Shown here: positions 17,120 through 24,265 of the stretch, piece after piece
How positions within the stretch are numbered: position 1 is the stretch's first letter
How the letters are laid out: every line of letters begins with the position of its first letter
Source: Clostridia bacterium
GTDB taxonomy: Bacteria > Bacillota > Sulfobacillia > DUSP01
Reading direction: 5' to 3'
DNA length: 36,513 nucleotides
Assembly: GCA_012842575.1 (NCBI GenBank)
Contig: DUSP01000127.1
Span: 1 to 36,513, forward strand
Made by a program: the position numbers and the translations under genes
The notes under the pieces: model-generated
Told to the model about the DNA's origin: nothing
The model's database searches: none
Seen by the model: only the letters and a program-made list of their open reading frames with translations

Positions 17120-17992
17120 GTGGGTTCCTCTCCCAAAAGATATCGGAAGGGGTTCGTCTGCGGCGATCTAGGCGATCTAGTGGTTGCCATTCGTACCGGT
17201 TTATGCGTCGGTTTGGGGATAGGTCTTACGACCGGCTTTCTTCTGCCCGGCGTGATAGTAAGTGATTCTCCCGACTACAATCCGAAATTCGGTTCCGCAT
17301 CGACGCCCGCGACGACCGTTACCAGCACGCCTTTGCAGGAAACCGTATCCGAGAATTCCGGTTCGGACAAAGTTGCCGTCGAGGAGGGCTCACCACCCGA
17401 TATCGCCTTCGCCCAGCCAGATAAGAGCTCGCAGGCGGGTCGCCCGGGGCAGGATCACTCGGGGCAGAGTCGCTCGGCGCCGGATCGTCACGAAACACGA
17501 CCGGATGATACTCCGAAGAGTGACAATGCCGCTATGCCATCGAACAAACCAGTAGCGAGCCCATCGAGCGCCGACCCCGACCAAGCGTTGGCAGTGGCCC
17601 GGCTCTTTTCACAAGTCGCCATTACCCTGGTGGAAGACGCTATTCTCAACGGTAACCCGCTGCCTCTAATGGCGCACCTCGCCCGCCCCGACGTAAGAAG
17701 AACCCTCATTACTATGGCCGATTCCGAGGACTTCGATGATTTCGTTCTGTCCATGGTACAAAATCCCAGAGTAGCGGCCATATTGACGAAGATCTCGTAT
17801 TCAAAACCTTTGCAACGACGATTGGTAGCCCTCGTCGACGCCCCTCAAGTGCAGTTTATCGTGGATTCGCTGGCCGATAAGCCACAAGTGAGGGAAGCAA
17901 TCAAAAGAGCCCTCGAACTCCAACGCCTCGAGTTGCCGTCGCCCTTTATACCCTTTTTACGCTTACGACTAACCGGACTTCAACCTCAGTAG
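17120..17992 (+). CDS. Unknown membrane-anchored protein with repeat-rich linker
   Basis: No family recognised. From GTG 17120 (MGSSPKRYRKGF...) the protein has 290 residues: a short basic cytoplasmic start, one hydrophobic segment (TGLCVGLGIGLTTGFLLPGVIV), a disordered linker of about 100 residues rich in S, P, D, and a helical C-terminal domain of about 130 residues (SQVAITLVEDAILNG through VREAIKRALELQ) that looks made of repeated short helices. The linker contains 15-bp repeats. The start is chosen because GGAG lies ten bases upstream; the ORF track's start at 16931 has no such site. It converges on the RsfA-like gene, with which it shares a duplicated 3' segment. An external, cell-wall-facing role is inferred from topology only. 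Confidence 0.6.
   Translation: MGSSPKRYRKGFVCGDLGDLVVAIRTGLCVGLGIGLTTGFLLPGVIVSDSPDYNPKFGSASTPATTVTSTPLQETVSENSGSDKVAVEEGSPPDIAFAQPDKSSQAGRPGQDHSGQSRSAPDRHETRPDDTPKSDNAAMPSNKPVASPSSADPDQALAVARLFSQVAITLVEDAILNGNPLPLMAHLARPDVRRTLITMADSEDFDDFVLSMVQNPRVAAILTKISYSKPLQRRLVALVDAPQVQFIVDSLADKPQVREAIKRALELQRLELPSPFIPFLRLRLTGLQPQ
17448..17492. repeat. 15-bp coding repeat in linker of the anchored protein
   Basis: Three successive units beginning GGGGCAGGATCACTC, GGGGCAGAGTCGCTC and GGCGCCGGATCGTCA encode GQDHS, GQSRS and APDRH. Frame-preserving. Confidence 0.75.
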
Positions 17993-18046
17993 TTGTGCTT
18001 AGCAGGCAGCTCTTATACCCTTTTTACGTTTACGACCAACCCGAAC
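17946..18046. repeat. Repeat–insert–repeat locus 4 (34 bp / 33 bp / 34 bp) shared by two convergent gene ends
   Basis: Copies at 17946–17979 and 18013–18046 agree at about 29 of 34 bases, beginning TTATACCCTTTTTACG. The left copy encodes the C-terminus of the plus-strand gene (FIPFLRLRL). The right copy, read on the other strand, encodes the last codons and stop of the RsfA-like gene (VVNVKRV). The 33-bp insert contains the stop of the left gene. Confidence 0.85.
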
Positions 18047-18903
18047 TGATCCACCTGGTACTTCAATTTTCTCCCGAAATCGCCCAGGGAAGTCACTTTC
18101 TCGACACTACCGAGGTTGATGAACTCGTTGATGAGATAATCGAGGGTCCTGTATTGTTCTTTAACCCTCTCCAACTGAGACGTGAGCTCATTCACCCGCT
18201 CTTCTAGGTCTTCTTTCCTCTGCTCTAGCTCGGATATCCGAGCACTCATGCCAGGGGCATTGATACCGGCTTCTGCGAGCTCGGCCAATCTGGCAAGCCC
18301 CCTCACCATGCCGTCGAGGTCAAGACCTCTTATGTTCTTGGCACGCCTCAGGAACTCCGAAAGGCCAAGCAAGAAGGAATCCTGGTCTTCCTGAAGGGGA
18401 ACCGCACTGAGGGCGGCCGCGCCCGAATGGCTCCTCTTTGACCCACCTTTCTTGAACCCGTGCGCGCCCTTGATCTGGTTTCCGGCGGAAGACCTCATAC
18501 CGCCGCTTTTTGATCCACTTTCCTTTTCGGAAGCAGAGGTATGATCCGTGCCCGAAGCGAAGCCCTCATCACGTTCGCCTTTGCCCTGTAGGAGACGGTA
18601 ATACCTCGCCCGAACGGCCACCGAGGTTCGATCCAAATTGGCCGCTATATCCTCAATCGCCCTCGCGATGCCTACTGGCCTGCCGCCATTCCGCACCAGG
18701 CTCAGGGCCCTCTCTTCGACGGACCGAAGGAGCCATGCGTCTTCCTCAGGCGTCCATGCACGCCCCCTACCACGGCGCAATGTAGATTTCAATGCCATTT
18801 TCTCGGTCAACCCCTTACTATCGCTCCCATACCCCTTTTGCTCCCGATTTGTTCCTCCGCCCGATACTCCGCCGACGCTGCCAACGGCCATTCTCTCCGC
18901 CAT
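18013..18903 (-). CDS. Myb/SANT-type regulator with coiled coil, RsfA-like
   Basis: Probable DNA-binding protein. A SANT/Myb-like helix-turn-helix (RAWTPEEDAWLLRSVEE ... LDRTSVAVRARYYRLLQ) is followed by a disordered glycine/serine/lysine linker, a helical segment, and a coiled coil (ISELEQRKEDLEERVNELTSQLERV). This order matches the RsfA/YlbO group, known in Bacillus as prespore regulators, so it hints at sporulation. The start is uncertain: I choose ATG 18903 (MAERMAVG) because GGAG lies six bases upstream; the ORF track extends to 19083 and another ATG at 18798 lies just before the Myb domain. The C-terminal codons lie in a duplicated segment. Confidence 0.75.
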   Translation of the reverse strand: MAERMAVGSVGGVSGGGTNREQKGYGSDSKGLTEKMALKSTLRRGRGRAWTPEEDAWLLRSVEERALSLVRNGGRPVGIARAIEDIAANLDRTSVAVRARYYRLLQGKGERDEGFASGTDHTSASEKESGSKSGGMRSSAGNQIKGAHGFKKGGSKRSHSGAAALSAVPLQEDQDSFLLGLSEFLRRAKNIRGLDLDGMVRGLARLAELAEAGINAPGMSARISELEQRKEDLEERVNELTSQLERVKEQYRTLDYLINEFINLGSVEKVTSLGDFGRKLKYQVDQFGLVVNVKRV

Positions 18904-19094
18904 CAAAGACTCCAATGTATTGCCTTCCTTTCCTTCATTCTGGATGACTTCCGTCCCTTCGTCACCGGACCACTTCTCTTCATGGGCCAAGTCCTTCTCT
19001 TGCGTCTCCATCACAACGCAAAACCTCCCGTGTGTTCCCATAGTCACAAATGCGAATGTTCTAAAGTCCAAGGAGTGCCTCAAAACTCAAAGCA

Positions 19095-19118
19095 CCACGT
19101 ACCGAGTACGGTACGTGG
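19095..19118. promoter_or_regulatory. Perfect inverted repeat, 10-bp arms, 4-nt loop
   Basis: CCACGTACCG and CGGTACGTGG are perfect reverse complements separated by AGTA. The site lies between two minus-strand genes: downstream of the nucleotidyltransferase-like ORF and upstream of the RsfA-like gene. It could be an operator or a transcript-end hairpin; no T-run follows. Confidence 0.55.
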
Positions 19119-19258
19119 GCGGGTTATGTCATTCTTGAGGGAAGTATGTGGAAGAACGCGCTACTTTATGCAACGCGTTCAGCACATTGTCAAATAGGTG
19201 AATCAAAAGATAAAAAGATAAATCAAGGGAGTTCGTAATAAGGTCGTACAAGAAAGTT

Positions 19259-19672
19259 TCATTCGTGAAGAAACCATATGGGTCGCTCCACCGCCCGTAT
19301 CAGGAACGGGTCTTTGGACGAAAGTCTCTTTTGAAATTCCGTTTTGGAGTAGTGTAGATAATTGACCTGCAACGAAGTGACGCCCTCCAGGGCCCTTGCG
19401 AGCCCGAGGAGCGTACTGGGTCCTGCGTTACCGATGAATATCAAGCCGGCATCCTTTGCCGACCAACTAAAAAGGATCGCTTGCTCGATTCGTCCATCCG
19501 GGGCGTCCAGATGCTTTATCGCCTCTTTTAGGATCCTCTTGAATTCACACGGGTCCGGGGTCTTTATGTGGGTTTGCGATGAGTCTCCTGGTTCGGGACC
19601 TTGAGGTCGCCGGTTCAAATCCGGGGTCTTTATGTAGCCTTGCGATGAGTCTCCGGAAGCCCGGCGTGACAT
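19259..19672 (-). CDS. Degenerate nucleotidyltransferase-like protein with repeat-derived N-terminus
   Basis: 137 residues. The C-terminal ~95 residues resemble the end of MNT-type nucleotidyltransferases in pattern (hydrophobic strands, then VNYLHYSKTEFQKRLSSKDPFLIRAVERPIWFLHE). The usual GS...D.D active-site signature is not present: at its place the sequence reads FSWSAKDAGLIFIGNAG. If related, it is catalytically inactive. The N-terminal 45 residues come from a duplicated DNA segment (GDSSQGYIKTPD and GDSSQTHIKTPD) with a tRNA-like insert. GGAGG lies eleven bases before ATG 19672, so this stretch is probably translated. Function unknown; family assignment tentative. Confidence 0.5.
   Translation of the reverse strand: MSRRASGDSSQGYIKTPDLNRRPQGPEPGDSSQTHIKTPDPCEFKRILKEAIKHLDAPDGRIEQAILFSWSAKDAGLIFIGNAGPSTLLGLARALEGVTSLQVNYLHYSKTEFQKRLSSKDPFLIRAVERPIWFLHE
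19555..19654. repeat. Repeat–insert–repeat locus 5 (34 bp / 32 bp / 34 bp) with tRNA-like insert
   Basis: Copies at 19555–19588 and 19621–19654 match at 31 of 34 positions, beginning CCGGGGTCTTTATGT. The 32-bp insert and adjoining bases resemble a tRNA 3' half (see next entry). Offset 66 bp, 22 codons, so the ORF on the minus strand stays open. Confidence 0.9.
19584..19624 (+). other. tRNA-fragment-like sequence (anticodon arm to T arm, proline-like)
   Basis: TGGTTCGGGACC has the form of an anticodon loop with CGG flanked by GG/CC pairs, and GAGGTCGCCGGTTCAAATCC looks like variable loop plus T arm (stem CCGG/CCGG, loop TTCAAAT). No D arm, acceptor stem or CCA is found, and the anticodon stem has two mismatches, so this is not a functional tRNA. 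It fills the insert of locus 5. Confidence 0.45.
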
Positions 19673-19725
19673 CGACGTACATACCTCCCTATCGGCTCAT
19701 ATTGGAAAACCTTCCTTTTGTTACC

Positions 19726-19755
19726 AATATACCATTAATTACCAGCCCATTTCAA
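19726..19755 (-). promoter_or_regulatory. Candidate promoter for the nucleotidyltransferase-like ORF
   Basis: On the minus strand TTGAAA, 18 bp, TATATT lies about 45 bp upstream of ATG 19672. The region is AT-rich compared with its surroundings. Confidence 0.35.
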
Positions 19756-19904
19756 GTATTCGACATTATTAAGTTAACTTTCGTTGTCAACTTTAGGTTT
19801 TCCGACGGATGGTAACGGTTGCCACCCCCGATGTATTTTTGTAACAGCGCTTTCATAGGATGTAGTGGTGCTTACGCTTACCCTGAAGCCGAGGAAGGGT
19901 ACGG

Positions 19905-21194
19905 ATGAGTCAGACATACCACTCTCGTTGCAGACCCGTTTTTCCGGCAGTCGCGGTGGTTTTCCTATTGACCGCGTTTTCATGTTCTTTCATAATTACG
20001 GTCCAAACGCTTACACTGACCTCAAATCCGTCCTATCTGTCAATAATAAACCGAGAGTACGACGACGGCAGCGATCGCACCGCAAATGAACCGAAGAAGC
20101 AGGAGTATTCTGTCGAGAGAAATTCCAAAAGTGTCGAGAAAGACCAAAAAAGACCCGAAAGCTTTAGGCCGGTAAAGGCCGGCGCCGGGGGTCCAGTAAG
20201 GGGGATAATCGTCTCTTACGGAACGGATCTGACGTCCGAGGACGAGTTCCGGCATTTCAGGCACGGATTTGACCGGTGGTTGTACCCTTGGGAGGTCGAC
20301 TGGGCCGCTGGCATACCTGGAGTAGAGCCGAACCGTCAGATCTTTTTGTCATCCCCGCCCATCACCGGCAGTGACGTTCAAGAACTGCAAATTGGGTTGA
20401 AGAAGATCGGTTTTTACGATGGCGCTGCGACCGGTGTCTTCGATAGGAATACATGGGCTGCAGTGCGGCGTTTCCAAGCGGCTCGGGGGCTTGAGGCAAA
20501 CGGCATTGTCCGCTCCGGCACATGGGTTGCCCTCGAGGAAGAGGTGTCTCGGGTCGAACAAGCCCCAAAAGGGGAGGCTAGGCCTCCTGGGAAAGACCGG
20601 CCCCTTTCGGCGCCCTCCGTACCTCCCGGTCCTGTAGAAATAGTGGTAGACTTGAAGACCTTGAGTCTTACCCTTTACTCCGGCGGCTTACCGATACGCA
20701 CCTATCCTATCGCCATCGGTAAGAGCAATACGCCCACTCCCATAGGGGAGTTCAAAGTCATAAACAAGAAGGTCAACCCGGGAGGACCGTTCGGCAGCCG
20801 GTGGATGGGGCTTAACATACCGTGGGGCATTTACGGCATCCACGGTACCAACCGGCCCTGGTCCATAGGAAGCCATGCGAGCGCTGGCTGTATACGAATG
20901 CATAATCATGACGTCGCCGAGTTGTTCGATCAGGTACCCATCGGGACAAGAGTGACAATTAAAGGCAGGGAGTTTTCGGCTGGCATCAACCGTGTCATGA
21001 AAATCGGAAATACCGGGAAGGACGTCCAGTACGTCCAGCAGGTCTTAAGAAGAATGGGTTATGACGCGGGGCCGCTCGATGGGTACTTCGGCCCGCTGCT
21101 CCAAGAAGCCGTTCTACAAATGCAGTCCTTTTACGGGCTTCCTCCCACAGGTGAAATAGGGGAGACAGAGCTCTACGTAATGGGTATCAAGTGA
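19905..21194 (+). CDS. L,D-transpeptidase (YkuD) with two peptidoglycan-binding domains
   Basis: Exported cell-wall enzyme, 429 residues, expected to form 3-3 cross-links or attach proteins to peptidoglycan. An N-terminal signal/anchor (VAVVFLLTAFSCSFIITV) is followed by a polar linker, a peptidoglycan-binding domain (DVQELQIGLKKIGFYDG ... AVRRFQAARGL), the YkuD catalytic domain with IHGTNRPWSIG and nucleophile Cys329 in SAGCIRMHNHD, and a second peptidoglycan-binding domain (DVQYVQQVLRRMGYDAGPLDG). Domains flanking the catalytic core on both sides is less common than a single N-terminal one. GGAAGGG lies five bases before ATG. It stands alone on the plus strand after a divergent spacer. Confidence 0.93.
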   Translation: MSQTYHSRCRPVFPAVAVVFLLTAFSCSFIITVQTLTLTSNPSYLSIINREYDDGSDRTANEPKKQEYSVERNSKSVEKDQKRPESFRPVKAGAGGPVRGIIVSYGTDLTSEDEFRHFRHGFDRWLYPWEVDWAAGIPGVEPNRQIFLSSPPITGSDVQELQIGLKKIGFYDGAATGVFDRNTWAAVRRFQAARGLEANGIVRSGTWVALEEEVSRVEQAPKGEARPPGKDRPLSAPSVPPGPVEIVVDLKTLSLTLYSGGLPIRTYPIAIGKSNTPTPIGEFKVINKKVNPGGPFGSRWMGLNIPWGIYGIHGTNRPWSIGSHASAGCIRMHNHDVAELFDQVPIGTRVTIKGREFSAGINRVMKIGNTGKDVQYVQQVLRRMGYDAGPLDGYFGPLLQEAVLQMQSFYGLPPTGEIGETELYVMGIK

Positions 21195-21258
21195 ATTCAA
21201 GGCATCCCGACCAAGACCCGCTAGATCGAATCGAATGTCCAGGTGGTCGAGCGGCCCA

Positions 21259-22794
21259 ATGAATATGAATATGAAACTAAAAGAGGGGAGCGAAAAGGGG
21301 AGGAGAGTACGGTTTCCTTTCCGCGCTTCACGTTTCCTCGTGTTTTTAGGCCTCGTTTTATTTTTATCGCCACTCTTGGCCTATTGGATGGCAGTACGCT
21401 ATCCCGACCGCGCGCTCACCATCTTTCCCAACTTTAAGTATCATCCGCTGAGGATCCACTACGAGCGAGAACGCCTCCGAGTGAACCCCCTGGTACAATT
21501 TGATCCGCAGCGACTGTACACTCTAGAACTCTGGGACGTACGCTGGCCGATATTCTGGCACGAATACTTCCAATACGAGGAGTTCCTGGTTTATACGCTA
21601 GAAGGGTTCTTCGAACGTCACCCGAACGTCAGCGTGCACATCACACTGTTTTCGCCCGAAGATTACCTGACTGCCCTCAGGACCGCGCTCTCCGAAGGAA
21701 ATCTCCCGGATGTGTATGTGGGCCCGATCCTCCCGGAGTTATTGGAGTCGGGTCGCGTGATAGCGGTAGACGCTTTCCTGACCCCGGAAGACCGGGCTCT
21801 ATACGACACACGAACCTTGGATGTCATTTCCTCCAAAAGAGGGGTCATCGGTTTTCCACGGACCATTGGGGTTTACGGGTGGCTCGCCAACGCGGAGATC
21901 ATGAAAAGAGTCGGGATGAACCCCGATATCACCGTCTCGGATGGTTGGACCTGGAACGACTTTCACACCTTTGCCGGTAAGGTGAAGGAGGCGGGCCTCA
22001 CACCCCTTGCCCTTGACAATTTCCGGGGCGGCGTCACGGCCGTAAAACATCTCTGTATGCAGACCGATGAAGGCTTGGGTGAAGACTTGTATACAGAGAA
22101 CGGCGAACACCCTTCTTTACCCCGCTTGACCGAAGCGGGGCTCGGTACGACTTTGGAATTCCTCGATGGCTTAAGGAAGGCAGGATACCTTCCGGATCCT
22201 GTAAAAAACATGTATAAGCGGATGATACCCGGCTTCTGGAACGGTCAAATCGCGGTGATCGGACCCTGCGGGCCCGGTATGACAAGACACGTGCTAGAGA
22301 GGATGGAGAGGCTGGGGGCCGGTAAGGAGGGCGGGGCGCCGGCCGCTAAAGGTTCCACGAACGTCACTCCTGTCCTGGTGCCAATTCCTGCCCGAAGGCT
22401 TGGTGACGCCCGTACACCCTTCGAAGTCACCGTAGCGGTGCCCCTCGATCCGGGCGGTCAATCCGACAAAGCCCCCCCTGACCTAGGGCACGCCAGGCTT
22501 GCGGTGGAATTGGCGCGGTTTTTGTCACAAGCGGATGTGGCGTGGGTGGCTTATAAACTCGGAGAAATACCCGCGTATTTGCCGGAGAGACAGCGCTGGG
22601 AAGCGCTCGTGCCATCTTGGCTGCTTCATTCCATGAAGGCGCTTCTTGGCAGGGTGATACCGCCTGAGGAAGGGCCTCCCGGTGTTATGGGTCAGGCCCT
22701 GACGGAGGAGGCCCTCCGGGATCAGATGGAGCCCATTTTGGAGGAGTTCTGGGAAGGCGGCGTCGGTTCCGCGCAGCGCGAACAGACACCGTAA
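21259..22794 (+). CDS. Extracellular solute-binding protein, family 1-like, anchored by N-terminal helix
   Basis: Resembles periplasmic-type sugar-binding proteins of ABC importers: LPDVYVGP, RVIAVDAF, GWLANAEIMKRVGMNPD, WTWNDFHTFAGKVKEAGLTPLAL and FWNGQIAVIGPCGP follow the family order. The hydrophobic N-terminal segment (FLVFLGLVLFLSPLLAYWM) has no lipobox cysteine, so it is probably a membrane anchor instead of a lipoprotein signal. No permease or ATPase gene is near, making it an orphan. The start is uncertain among ATGs at 21235, 21259, 21265 and 21271, the last three being an AATATG repeat; none has good spacing to a ribosome binding site. The 3' end overlaps the convergent perR-like gene by 73 bp. 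Confidence 0.8.
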   Translation: MNMNMKLKEGSEKGRRVRFPFRASRFLVFLGLVLFLSPLLAYWMAVRYPDRALTIFPNFKYHPLRIHYERERLRVNPLVQFDPQRLYTLELWDVRWPIFWHEYFQYEEFLVYTLEGFFERHPNVSVHITLFSPEDYLTALRTALSEGNLPDVYVGPILPELLESGRVIAVDAFLTPEDRALYDTRTLDVISSKRGVIGFPRTIGVYGWLANAEIMKRVGMNPDITVSDGWTWNDFHTFAGKVKEAGLTPLALDNFRGGVTAVKHLCMQTDEGLGEDLYTENGEHPSLPRLTEAGLGTTLEFLDGLRKAGYLPDPVKNMYKRMIPGFWNGQIAVIGPCGPGMTRHVLERMERLGAGKEGGAPAAKGSTNVTPVLVPIPARRLGDARTPFEVTVAVPLDPGGQSDKAPPDLGHARLAVELARFLSQADVAWVAYKLGEIPAYLPERQRWEALVPSWLLHSMKALLGRVIPPEEGPPGVMGQALTEEALRDQMEPILEEFWEGGVGSAQREQTP

Positions 22795-23159
22795 AACTCA
22801 AGCCTATGTCCCAATACCTTAAGGCCGGAACTCTCGGAGGCTTCTTCATCGAGACTACGCTTCACCGGCATATCCACGTCCAGAACGCTTCCGCACGAGA
22901 CGCAGACCAAGTGATAATGGGGTTTGGGATTCCCGTCAAACCTGCTCTGCGCCGCACCGAAATCGAGCTCGAGTATCTCACCGGCCTCTTTTAACAGACG
23001 GAGGTTCCGGTAAACCGTACCGAGGCTGACGTTGGGTATCTCCCGCTTCACTTGCTCGTATATCCAGTCTGCAGTGGGGTGGGATTTCGTCCCCCTCAAG
23101 ACCTTCAGTACCGTGTCACGTTGTCGTGACTGCCTACGTTTGGCGAGTTGATTTAGCAT
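22722..23159 (-). CDS. perR: Fur-family repressor, PerR-like
   Basis: Metal-dependent repressor of 145 residues, full length. The winged-helix region contains HPTADWIYEQVKREIPNVSLGTVYRNLRLL. The HYHLVCVSCG segment gives the regulatory-site histidines plus the first structural-zinc CxxC pair, and GVCSRC gives the second. Length, HPTA...VSLGTVYRNL and the two CxxC pairs fit PerR (peroxide sensing) best, but Fur or Zur cannot be excluded. GAGGGGG precedes ATG 23159 by seven bases. The last ~24 codons, including GVCSRC, lie opposite the end of the solute-binding gene. Confidence 0.88.
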   Translation of the reverse strand: MLNQLAKRRQSRQRDTVLKVLRGTKSHPTADWIYEQVKREIPNVSLGTVYRNLRLLKEAGEILELDFGAAQSRFDGNPKPHYHLVCVSCGSVLDVDMPVKRSLDEEASESSGLKVLGHRLEFYGVCSRCAEPTPPSQNSSKMGSI

Positions 23160-23179
23160 GAACGAACCCCCTCGACAGT

Positions 23180-23185
23180 ATTATA
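23180..23185 (-). promoter_or_regulatory. Candidate -10 box of the perR-like gene
   Basis: TATAAT on the minus strand about 20 bp upstream of the start codon. No convincing -35 at the right spacing; an autoregulatory Per box could overlap but is not clear. Confidence 0.35.
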
Positions 23186-23259
23186 CCGGAACGACCAAGC
23201 CGAATGAAAGGAAAAACCTCTTTTGCCGCCGTCATCACCGCCATCATCGACCGTCGGTC

Positions 23260-23337
23260 GATTTCGGGAAGGCACAAACTTTAGATCTTGGAAAGATGCT
23301 GAGTTTGGATTTCGGGAAGGTGAAGGTCCCAAGTTTA
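23260..23337. repeat. 24-bp degenerate tandem repeat upstream of the aldolase gene
   Basis: Units starting GATTTCGGGAAGG (23260), GATCTTGGAAAGA (23284) and GATTTCGGGAAGG (23308). In one plus frame they read DFGKAQTL, DLGKMLSL, DFGKVKV; the period of 8 codons keeps this frame open, but there is no convincing start site. The 298-bp spacer holds no other clear element apart from the next array. Confidence 0.7.
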
Positions 23338-23398
23338 CGAAAACAAACTACTTTCAGAGGACAGAGAGCAAAGGCAGCGAAATATCACCTAAATAATT

Positions 23399-23443
23399 GA
23401 AGATGACAAGCATGAAGACGACAAGCGTGAAAATGACAAGGCG
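23399..23443. repeat. 15-bp tandem repeat, three copies, just upstream of the aldolase start
   Basis: GAAGATGACAAGCAT, GAAGACGACAAGCGT and GAAAATGACAAGGCG follow one another directly before the ribosome binding site. Confidence 0.9.
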
Positions 23444-23457
23444 GGGGGCTACACAGA

Positions 23458-24078
23458 ATGACCGAACACGCCGATATCGGCCACCTGAACCCGGCTTTGA
23501 AGGATCTTGTGGAGGAGCTCGTCTTTGTATCAAAACGCCTTTACGGCCGTGGGCTAGTGGCCGGTACGGGCGGCAACATCAGCGTGAGGGTCCCCGGGCT
23601 TGGCCTGATACTCATCAAGCGCAGCGGGGTTTGTCTCGGCGACGTAGTGGAAGATGACTTCCTCGCGGTGAACTTCGAAGGTGACATCGTATCCGCATCG
23701 AAGGAAGAGGGGATCGTGCCCTCTAAGGAGCTGCCCTTTCACCTCGCCATCTATTCAGTTCGCCCTGACGTGAATTCGGTGATCCACACCCATTCTCCTT
23801 ATTGCACCGCATACGCTGTTTCTGGAAAAGATCTATCGGCTGTTACCGCGCAGGCCGAATCAGGGCTCGGGCGGGTGCCGCTGATCCCATTCGCCCCTCC
23901 GGGCTCCGATCGACTCGCGCGGCTTGTGGCAAAGACATTCGGGGAACACGATGTTAGAGTCGCGCTTCTCGAAGGACACGGGGTAGTGGCGGTAGGACGT
24001 ACTGTGAAGGAAGCGTACTATACGGCGGACCTCGCCGAAGAGACGGCCAAGGTTTGTTATCTCGTCGAGAAAATGTAA
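23458..24078 (+). CDS. Class II aldolase/adducin family protein (fuculose-phosphate aldolase-like)
   Basis: Zinc-dependent aldolase, 206 residues. The phosphate-binding GTGGNISVR, the catalytic glutamate in PSKELPFHLAIY, the two zinc histidines in IHTHSPY and the third in LEGHGVVAVG are all visible. The family includes L-fuculose-1-P and ribulose-P aldolases and dehydratases; which sugar phosphate is used cannot be told. It precedes the MttB-type genes by about 190 bp of repetitive spacer, so cotranscription is possible but not certain. A G-rich stretch (GCGGGGGGC) lies before ATG. Confidence 0.88.
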   Translation: MTEHADIGHLNPALKDLVEELVFVSKRLYGRGLVAGTGGNISVRVPGLGLILIKRSGVCLGDVVEDDFLAVNFEGDIVSASKEEGIVPSKELPFHLAIYSVRPDVNSVIHTHSPYCTAYAVSGKDLSAVTAQAESGLGRVPLIPFAPPGSDRLARLVAKTFGEHDVRVALLEGHGVVAVGRTVKEAYYTADLAEETAKVCYLVEKM

Positions 24079-24097
24079 CCGGTCAGAAAATGTAACC
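24067..24097. repeat. Duplicated 3' end of the aldolase gene
   Basis: GAGAAAATGTAACC, containing the stop codon, recurs as CAGAAAATGTAACC after three bases. The following 160 bp to the mttB start are further degenerate A/G-rich repeats, for example AGTGCGCTAAGAGGGC and AGTGCGCCAAGAGGAC, with no gene. Confidence 0.85.
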
Positions 24098-24265
24098 AAG
24101 AGAACGTCTAAAGAGAGTGTCTGAGAGACAGCCTCGAGAGAATGCCTCAAGAGAGCGAAAAGAATGCCCAAGCAGCGCCTAACATAGTGCGCTAAGAGGG
24201 CAGTGCGCCAAGAGGACACTGTGCCAGGAGAATACGCCCAAGAACTGCGAAAGGAGAGAGCCGTC

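Noticed and set aside
19555-19660. A complete tRNA gene
   Set aside because: Only an anticodon-to-T-arm-like part is present; no D arm or acceptor stem can be drawn and the anticodon stem has mismatches.
23158-23400. 80-residue plus-strand ORF between perR and the aldolase gene
   Set aside because: Its start lies at the perR start codon on the other strand without a ribosome binding site; its regularity is explained by the 24-bp repeat.
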